A stretch of DNA of 35,881 nt. Origin: Alphaproteobacteria bacterium (lineage in GTDB: Bacteria; Pseudomonadota; Alphaproteobacteria; Bin95). The position numbers were made by a program, and so were the translations under genes. The notes beneath the pieces were generated by a model that was not told the origin of the DNA, made no database searches, and saw nothing but the letters and a program-made list of their open reading frames with translations. The stretch lies in assembly GCA_022827685.1 (NCBI GenBank), contig JAJEIH010000134.1, positions 1 through 35,881 of the forward strand, written 5' to 3'. Positions 31,974-35,881 of the stretch are shown piece after piece; position 1 is the first letter of the stretch, and each line of letters begins with the position of its first letter.

Positions 31974-32963
31974 ATGAGAAGGACAGCAATCTTTGCAGCG
32001 GCGGCGATGTTCGCCCTGTCGGCCGGCCTTGCGCAGGCGGCCGACAAGGTCACGCTTCAACTCAAATGGGTCACGCAGGCCCAGTTCGCCGGCTACTATG
32101 TGGCCGCGGACAAGGGCTTCTACGGCGAGGAAGGGCTGGAGGTCGAGATCAAGGCGGGCGGTCCCGACATCGCTCCTCCCCAGGTGCTGGCCGGCGGCGG
32201 TGCGGACGTGATCCTCGACTGGATGCCCTCGGCGCTCGCCACGCGCGAGAAGGGCCTGCCGCTCGTCAACATCGCCCAGCCGTTCAAGCGGTCCGGCATG
32301 ATGCTGACCTGCCGCAAGGACACCGGCATCAAGACGCCGGAGGATTTCCGGGGCAAGACCATCGGCGTCTGGTTCTTCGGCAACGAGTATCCCTTCCTGT
32401 CCTGGATGAGCCAGCTCGGCATCCCGACCGACGGCAGCGCCGAAGGCGTGACCGTCCTGAAGCAGGGCTTCAACGTCGATCCGATCCTGCAGGGCCAGGC
32501 CGCCTGCATCTCGACCATGACCTACAACGAATACTGGCAGGTCATCGACGCCGGCCTCTCGGCCGACGACCTCGTGGTGTTCAAATACGAGGACCAGGGC
32601 GTCGCCACGCTGGAGGACGGCATTTATGTGCTCGAGTCCGCGCTGGAAGACGCGGCGTTCCAGGACAGGATGGTCCGCTTCGTGCGCGCCTCGATGAAGG
32701 GCTGGAAATGGGCCGAGGCGAACCCGGACGCGGCCGCCGAGATCGTGCTGGAGAACGACGCGACCGGCGCCCAGACCGAGAAGCACCAGAAACGCATGAT
32801 GGGCGAGATCGCCAAGCTCACCGCCGGCAGCAGCGGCGCGCTGAACCCCGCCGACTATGAGCGCACCGTCCAGACGCTGCTGAAGGGCGGCTCGGACCCG
32901 GTGATCACCAAGGCTCCGGAAGGCGCCTGGACCCACGCGATCACCGACGAGGCCCTGAAATAG
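31974..32963 (+). CDS. ABC transporter substrate-binding protein (NMT1/THI5-like)
   Basis: Periplasmic binding protein of 329 residues. A signal peptide with Arg-Arg start, alanine-rich core and Ala-Gln-Ala cleavage site after residue 22 is clear. The mature N-terminus (Val-Thr-Leu-Gln-Leu-Lys-Trp-Val-Thr-Gln-Ala-Gln-Phe-Ala-Gly-Tyr) is typical of the NMT1/THI5 group, which binds hydroxymethylpyrimidine precursors (ThiY), riboflavin or other aromatic heterocycles. It is the last gene of the transporter set and is followed by a strong terminator. The family and the neighbouring dihydropyrimidinase together suggest a pyrimidine-like ligand. Confidence 0.94.
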   Translation: MRRTAIFAAAAMFALSAGLAQAADKVTLQLKWVTQAQFAGYYVAADKGFYGEEGLEVEIKAGGPDIAPPQVLAGGGADVILDWMPSALATREKGLPLVNIAQPFKRSGMMLTCRKDTGIKTPEDFRGKTIGVWFFGNEYPFLSWMSQLGIPTDGSAEGVTVLKQGFNVDPILQGQAACISTMTYNEYWQVIDAGLSADDLVVFKYEDQGVATLEDGIYVLESALEDAAFQDRMVRFVRASMKGWKWAEANPDAAAEIVLENDATGAQTEKHQKRMMGEIAKLTAGSSGALNPADYERTVQTLLKGGSDPVITKAPEGAWTHAITDEALK

Positions 32964-32972
32964 GGTCGCTTT

Positions 32973-32998
32973 CGGGAGCGGGCTTCGGCCCGCTCCCG
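32973..32998 (+). terminator. Rho-independent-type terminator
   Basis: An 11-base perfect stem, 32973-32983 with 32988-32998, closes on a TTCG tetraloop. It begins 9 bases after the binding-protein stop. Only a short T run (catttc) follows, which is common in GC-rich genomes. It also faces the end of the convergent monooxygenase gene. Confidence 0.85.
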
Positions 32999-33056
32999 CA
33001 TTTCACCCCGTCGCCAATCGGTCCGGACCGGCTCCCGGCGGCTCAACCCCGAGGAG

Positions 33057-34370
33057 TTATGCCGATGGCCGCTGCAGGCCGTAATGGTCCCGCAGCGTCG
33101 CGCCGGCATACTCCGTGCGGAAGCGCCCGCGGCGCTTGAGGATCGGCACGACCTTGTCGGCGAATACGTCCAGCATGTGCGGCAGAAGCAGCGGCATGAC
33201 GTTGAAACCGTCGGCCGCGCCGTCATCGACCCACTCTTCGATGGTGTCGGCGACCTGCTCGGGCGTTCCTGCCATGACGAAGTGCCCGCGCGCGCCGGCC
33301 AGTTTCCCCAGCAGCTGGCGCATCGTCAGCGTCTCCCGCTCGACGGCGCCCACGATCAGTTCCGTGCGGCCGCGCGAACTCTGGTTCTCCGCCGGGTCGG
33401 GGAAATCTCCGGCCGTGAGCACACGGTCGAGGGGGATATGCGAGAAGTCGTGCCCGTCGAAGCGCTGGGAGAGGCGGGAGAGGCTCGACTCGACGTCGGC
33501 CATCTCGTTGAGCTCCCGCTCCATTCGCTTCGCTTCGGCCTCCGTGCCGGCTATGACCATGCTGATGCCGGGCAGGATCAGGCACTGGTCCGCGGATCGT
33601 CCGCAGGCTACCGTTCGCGCCTTCAGGTCCTTGTAGAACTCCTGCGCGGTCGCCTTGGTCATGTGGGCGGTGAAAACCGCCTCGGCGTGCCTTGCCGCGA
33701 AGGTCTTGCCGGTGTCCGAGGACCCGGCCTGAACCAGCACCGGCCACCCTTGGGGGCCGCGCGGGATATTCAGGGGTCCCGCCACGTCGTAGTAGGGGCC
33801 GTGGTGGTCGATGGGCCTTACCCGTTCGCGGCGGTAGTAATAGCCGGCCTCGCGGTCGTCCAGGATGGCGTCGTCCGCCCAGCTGTCCCAGAGTTTCCGG
33901 GCGACCTCCACGAACTCTTCCGCCCGCTCATAGCGGTCGGCATGGGGGCGTCGGCCCCGGCTGTCGAAATTGTTGGCCCCGGCAATGCTGAAGGACGTCA
34001 CGATGTTCCACCCCGCCCGGCCCCGGCTGATGTGGTCCAGCGAGGTGAACATGCGCGCGATATTGAAGGGCTCGGAGTGCGTCGTCGAAGCCGTGCCGAT
34101 GAGCCCGATGCGGCTTGTCGCCATGGCGGTCGCCGCCAGGGTGGTGAGCGGGTCCAGATACATGCGGGCCGTGCGGTCCGCGTCGGGCGCCAGCCCCAGC
34201 GTGTCGGCGAGGAAGATCGAGTCCATGTGCGCCGCTTCCGCCTTCCGCGCGCAGTCGACGACATGGTCGATGTCCAGCAACTCGCGCTTGGGAGCCCTGG
34301 GGTGCCGCCAGGCCGCCTCATGGTGGCCGCGGGCATAGATGAACAGGTTCAGGTGGAGCTGGCGTTTCAT
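33057..34370 (-). CDS. NtaA/SnaA/DszA-family FMN-dependent monooxygenase
   Basis: The 437-residue luciferase-superfamily enzyme belongs to the group of nitrilotriacetate monooxygenase component A and dibenzothiophene-sulfone monooxygenase DszA. Markers are the N-terminal Leu-His-Leu-Asn-Leu-Phe, Ala-Trp-Arg-His-Pro, the Gly-Arg-Ala-Gly-Trp-Asn-Ile-Val-Thr-Ser segment and Gln-Ala-Gly-Ser-Ser-Asp-Thr-Gly. These enzymes need FMNH2 from a separate reductase, which is not seen nearby. ATG at 34368-34370 has GGAGG 5 bases upstream; the longer frame to 34439 reaches towards the tRNA gene. It appears monocistronic. Substrate could be a C-N or C-S compound; not resolved. Confidence 0.9.
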   Translation of the reverse strand: MKRQLHLNLFIYARGHHEAAWRHPRAPKRELLDIDHVVDCARKAEAAHMDSIFLADTLGLAPDADRTARMYLDPLTTLAATAMATSRIGLIGTASTTHSEPFNIARMFTSLDHISRGRAGWNIVTSFSIAGANNFDSRGRRPHADRYERAEEFVEVARKLWDSWADDAILDDREAGYYYRRERVRPIDHHGPYYDVAGPLNIPRGPQGWPVLVQAGSSDTGKTFAARHAEAVFTAHMTKATAQEFYKDLKARTVACGRSADQCLILPGISMVIAGTEAEAKRMERELNEMADVESSLSRLSQRFDGHDFSHIPLDRVLTAGDFPDPAENQSSRGRTELIVGAVERETLTMRQLLGKLAGARGHFVMAGTPEQVADTIEEWVDDGAADGFNVMPLLLPHMLDVFADKVVPILKRRGRFRTEYAGATLRDHYGLQRPSA

Positions 34371-34471
34371 CCTCGCCTCCGTCGAGTCGGCCAAGCCGCG
34401 TCCAGCCGAAGGGTCCGGCCGGGCAAAGAAGGAGGGCAACTCCCTGGAATGGCATCAAAATATCAGCGCGA

Positions 34472-34547
34472 TGGTGACCCCTACGGGACTCGAACCCGTG
34501 TTTCCGGCGTGAGAGGCCGGCGTCCTGGACCGCTAGACGAAGGGGCC
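34472..34547 (-). tRNA. tRNA-Glu (anticodon CTC)
   Basis: The minus strand folds into a complete 76-base cloverleaf including an encoded CCA. The acceptor stem pairs GGCCCCT with AGGGGTC (one G-U pair). The anticodon stem CCGGC/GCCGG holds the loop CTCTCAC with anticodon CTC, and the T arm has the normal GGTTCGAGTCC. The anticodon assigns it to glutamate. The gene lies between the monooxygenase and SDR genes and has its own promoter. Confidence 0.96.
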
Positions 34548-34562
34548 GCGCGGCAGGAGCGC

Positions 34563-34590
34563 ATAATGGACGAGGGTGCGCGGAAATCAA
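34563..34590 (-). promoter_or_regulatory. Promoter of tRNA-Glu
   Basis: On the minus strand TTGATT (complement of 34585-34590) and CATTAT (complement of 34563-34568) are separated by 16 bases. They place the transcription start about 8-9 bases before the tRNA 5' end, typical for a tRNA gene. Confidence 0.6.
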
Positions 34591-34656
34591 GCGCGTCGAA
34601 AGCGGCAGCCGGTTGTGGCAGAGTCCGCCGGTTTCCGAACGTGGAGGGGGAAGCGC

Positions 34657-35424
34657 ATGGAAGCGAAGGGCGAAGCGGCGCTGGTGACCGGCGGGGCGTC
34701 GGGGCTCGGGCGCGCAACGGCGGCGGCGCTCGTGGCGGCCGGCGCGCGGGTGGCGCTGCTGGACCGCAATGCGGAGCTGGCCGAAGAGACCGCGCAGGAG
34801 ATCGGCGCGCTCGCTGTCCCCTGCGACGTGACGAGCGAGGAAGGGGTGTCGGCCGCCATCGCGACCGCCCGCGAGGCGCACGGCATCGCGCGCATCTGCA
34901 TCAATTGCGCCGGCGTCGGCGGCTCCCAGCGCATCGTGGACCGCGACGGCCGGCGCATCCCGTTCGAGAACTACAAGCGCATCGTCGATATCTGCCTCTT
35001 CGGCTCCTTCAACATGCTCTCCCAGGCGGCGGAGGACATGGCGAAGCTGGAGCCGGCGGACGGCGAGGGCCTGCGCGGCGTGGTCGTCAACACCGCCTCG
35101 GTCGCGGGCTATGAAGGCCAGATCGGCCAGATCGCCTATGCGTCCGCCAAGGCCGGCATCGTCGGCATGACGCTGCCGGCGGCGCGCGACCTCGCCGGCT
35201 GGGGCGTGCGGGTGTGCACCATCGCGCCCGGCATCATGGACACGCCCTTGCTCGCCGGCCTGCCGGACGCAACGCTCGACCTGCTCGGCAAGCAGGTGCC
35301 CTTCCCGAAGCGCACCGGCCGCGACCGCGAATTCGCCTCCCTCGTCATGGAGATCGTCCGCAACGACTACATGAACGGCGAAACCATCCGCCTCGACGGC
35401 GCCATCAGGCTCGCGCCGCGGTAG
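34657..35424 (+). CDS. SDR dehydrogenase, HSD10-type 3-hydroxyacyl-CoA dehydrogenase
   Basis: The 255-residue short-chain dehydrogenase has Thr-Gly-Gly-Ala-Ser-Gly-Leu-Gly (12-19), Asn-Cys-Ala-Gly-Val, a catalytic serine in Asn-Thr-Ala-Ser-Val-Ala and Tyr-Ala-Ser-Ala-Lys. The C-terminal Phe-Pro-Lys-Arg-Thr-Gly-Arg and Asn-Gly-Glu-Thr-Ile-Arg-Leu-Asp-Gly-Ala-Ile-Arg segments are characteristic of HSD17B10-like type II 3-hydroxyacyl-CoA dehydrogenases, which act in beta-oxidation of short or branched chains. ATG 34657 follows GGAGGGGG. It stands alone between the divergent tRNA gene and the repeat-rich right end. Confidence 0.92.
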   Translation: MEAKGEAALVTGGASGLGRATAAALVAAGARVALLDRNAELAEETAQEIGALAVPCDVTSEEGVSAAIATAREAHGIARICINCAGVGGSQRIVDRDGRRIPFENYKRIVDICLFGSFNMLSQAAEDMAKLEPADGEGLRGVVVNTASVAGYEGQIGQIAYASAKAGIVGMTLPAARDLAGWGVRVCTIAPGIMDTPLLAGLPDATLDLLGKQVPFPKRTGRDREFASLVMEIVRNDYMNGETIRLDGAIRLAPR

Positions 35425-35536
35425 GAGGCCCGGCGCCGCTCTACCCTATTTCGACAGCGCGTCCGCCACCTCTTTCAGTTGCGTCCGGACTGCAAGGTCG
35501 TTGACGGTCCCCCGCACCGCACCTATCCTCATTATC

Positions 35537-35664
35537 GCTAACGAACACGGGTTTCCCGCTCCGTCGGGTCGCCCGCCGAATACAACAGCCCACCGACCCG
35601 GCAAGGGGTAGCTCCCCGTGCCCGGCGAATAGGCGGGAAACAACACCACCCGTGTGTCGTTAGC
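35537..35664. repeat. 128-base element with terminal inverted repeats
   Basis: The 16 bases at 35537-35552 (GCTAACGAACACGGGT) are the reverse complement of 35648-35664 apart from one extra G on the right. The interior also pairs: TTCCCGC on the left matches GCGGGAA on the right, and GGGG/CCCC close a small central hairpin. The whole could fold into one long cruciform. No matching direct repeats flank it. It may be a MITE, a repeat-family member or a recombination site. Confidence 0.6.
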
Positions 35665-35667
35665 AAC

Positions 35668-35687
35668 GGCCCGGCACCAGCCGGGCC
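35668..35687. repeat. Hairpin, 8-bp stem
   Basis: GGCCCGGC (35668-35675) pairs perfectly with GCCGGGCC (35680-35687) around ACCA. It begins four bases after the 128-base element. No T tract follows on either strand. Confidence 0.6.
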
Positions 35688-35738
35688 ACGGTGCACGATG
35701 AACGGGGAACCGAATCCATGAAGCGAGGATTTGTTGTC

Positions 35739-35881
35739 GTAACGTATGCGTCCGCCGAAGACCGCAGGGGTAGGCAGGCCGTTCTTTGCGGCGAGTGCGT
35801 GCGGAGCGGAGTGGTTTTGAGCGTGAGCCGGCTTATGCGGCTTGATCGAGCCTCTGCTCCGGAACCCAGTTCCACGGCAGG
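35739..35881 (-). mobile_element. Putative right end of an IS66-type element
   Basis: The sequence from 35739 begins GTAACGTATGCGTCCGCC, reminiscent of IS66-family ends, which often start GTAAGCG. The interval between it and the transposase stop at 35833 has no reading frame of note. The element would continue past the window edge. The assignment depends on the transposase tail and this end, so it is tentative. Confidence 0.42.
35833..35880 (-). CDS. IS66-type transposase, last 15 residues
   Basis: The minus-strand frame entering from the edge reads Leu-Pro-Trp-Asn-Trp-Val-Pro-Glu-Gln-Arg-Leu-Asp-Gln-Ala-Ala then TAA (complement of 35833-35835). A Leu-Leu-Pro-Trp-Asn-Trp-like motif is typical of the extreme C-terminus of IS66 TnpC proteins. 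Only 15 residues are visible, so the family call is provisional. Confidence 0.45.
   Translation of the reverse strand: MPWNWVPEQRLDQAA

Larger units (their letters stand above)
35425..35738. other. Repeat-rich intergenic stretch; possible gene remnant
   Basis: Outside the two palindromes listed separately, no convincing gene is present. A minus-strand frame at 35446-35649 ends with a protein-like tail (Asn-Asp-Leu-Ala-Val-Arg-Thr-Gln-Leu-Lys-Glu-Val-Ala-Asp), but its upstream half lies inside the inverted-repeat element. It could be the 3' remnant of a gene interrupted there. I do not recognise it. Confidence 0.35.

Noticed and set aside
35537-35664. Integron attC site
   Set aside because: The ends contain GTTAGC and a bulged base as in attC, but they do not fit the GTTRRRY/RYYYAAC consensus, and no integrase or cassette array is present.
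1-35881. CRISPR array or phage/defence module
   Set aside because: No regularly spaced direct repeats, Cas motifs, integrases or phage structural genes were seen.

Overview
The window is GC-rich DNA of chromosomal character, most likely from an alphaproteobacterium with a large catabolic repertoire. The def-fmt-truA gene order, the tRNA-Glu(CTC) gene, the overlapping stop/start junctions and the intergenic hairpin repeats all fit that group. Both edges run into insertion sequences: the first 129 bases are the 3' end of an IS4-type transposase, and the last ~140 bases look like the 3' end of an IS66-type transposase on the minus strand. The stretch may therefore be an assembly contig bounded by repeated IS copies.

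Layout. 1-1180: IS remnant, then a gene-free zone with several hairpin repeats and one pair of inverted 27-base repeats. 1181-5417: a GlxA/AraC-type regulator divergent from a DmdA/GcvT-like methyltransferase, followed by a DapA-superfamily lyase and a 3-hydroxyanthranilate 3,4-dioxygenase with all expected metal and substrate ligands. 5487-7660: housekeeping def, fmt and truA, convergent with htpG (7667-9520). 9609-15103: a tight six-gene catabolic operon: mandelate-racemase-type enolase, carboxymuconolactone decarboxylase-like protein, MhpD-type hydratase, two tandem VOC-fold proteins and a class III CoA transferase. 15207-16595: an ArsR-type repressor and an ArsP-like permease whose best start codon is CTG. 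16606-18373: a malate/L-lactate-type dehydrogenase and a Nu-type glutathione transferase.

18388-24038: an aerobic 2-aminobenzoyl-CoA (anthraniloyl-CoA) cluster. The fused monooxygenase/reductase, an SDR dehydrogenase, a MarR regulator and the CoA ligase form one operon joined by 4-base overlaps. A RidA-type deaminase diverges across an AT-rich dyad. 24058-32963: a FAD amine-oxidase-like gene divergent from a reductive-pyrimidine/hydantoin-type cluster (luciferase-like flavin enzyme, N-carbamoyl amidohydrolase, dihydropyrimidinase, four-gene ABC importer) that ends in a clear stem-loop terminator. 33057-35424: an NtaA/DszA-type monooxygenase, tRNA-Glu(CTC) with a promoter, and an HSD10-type SDR. 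35425-35881: an inverted-repeat element next to the putative IS66 end.

Common threads are nitrogenous aromatics and heterocycles (3-hydroxyanthranilate, anthranilate, pyrimidines or hydantoins) and CoA-thioester chemistry. Family assignments come from motifs read in the translations. Substrates of the enolase/VOC/CaiB operon, the DmdA-like group and the flavin monooxygenases remain unknown.
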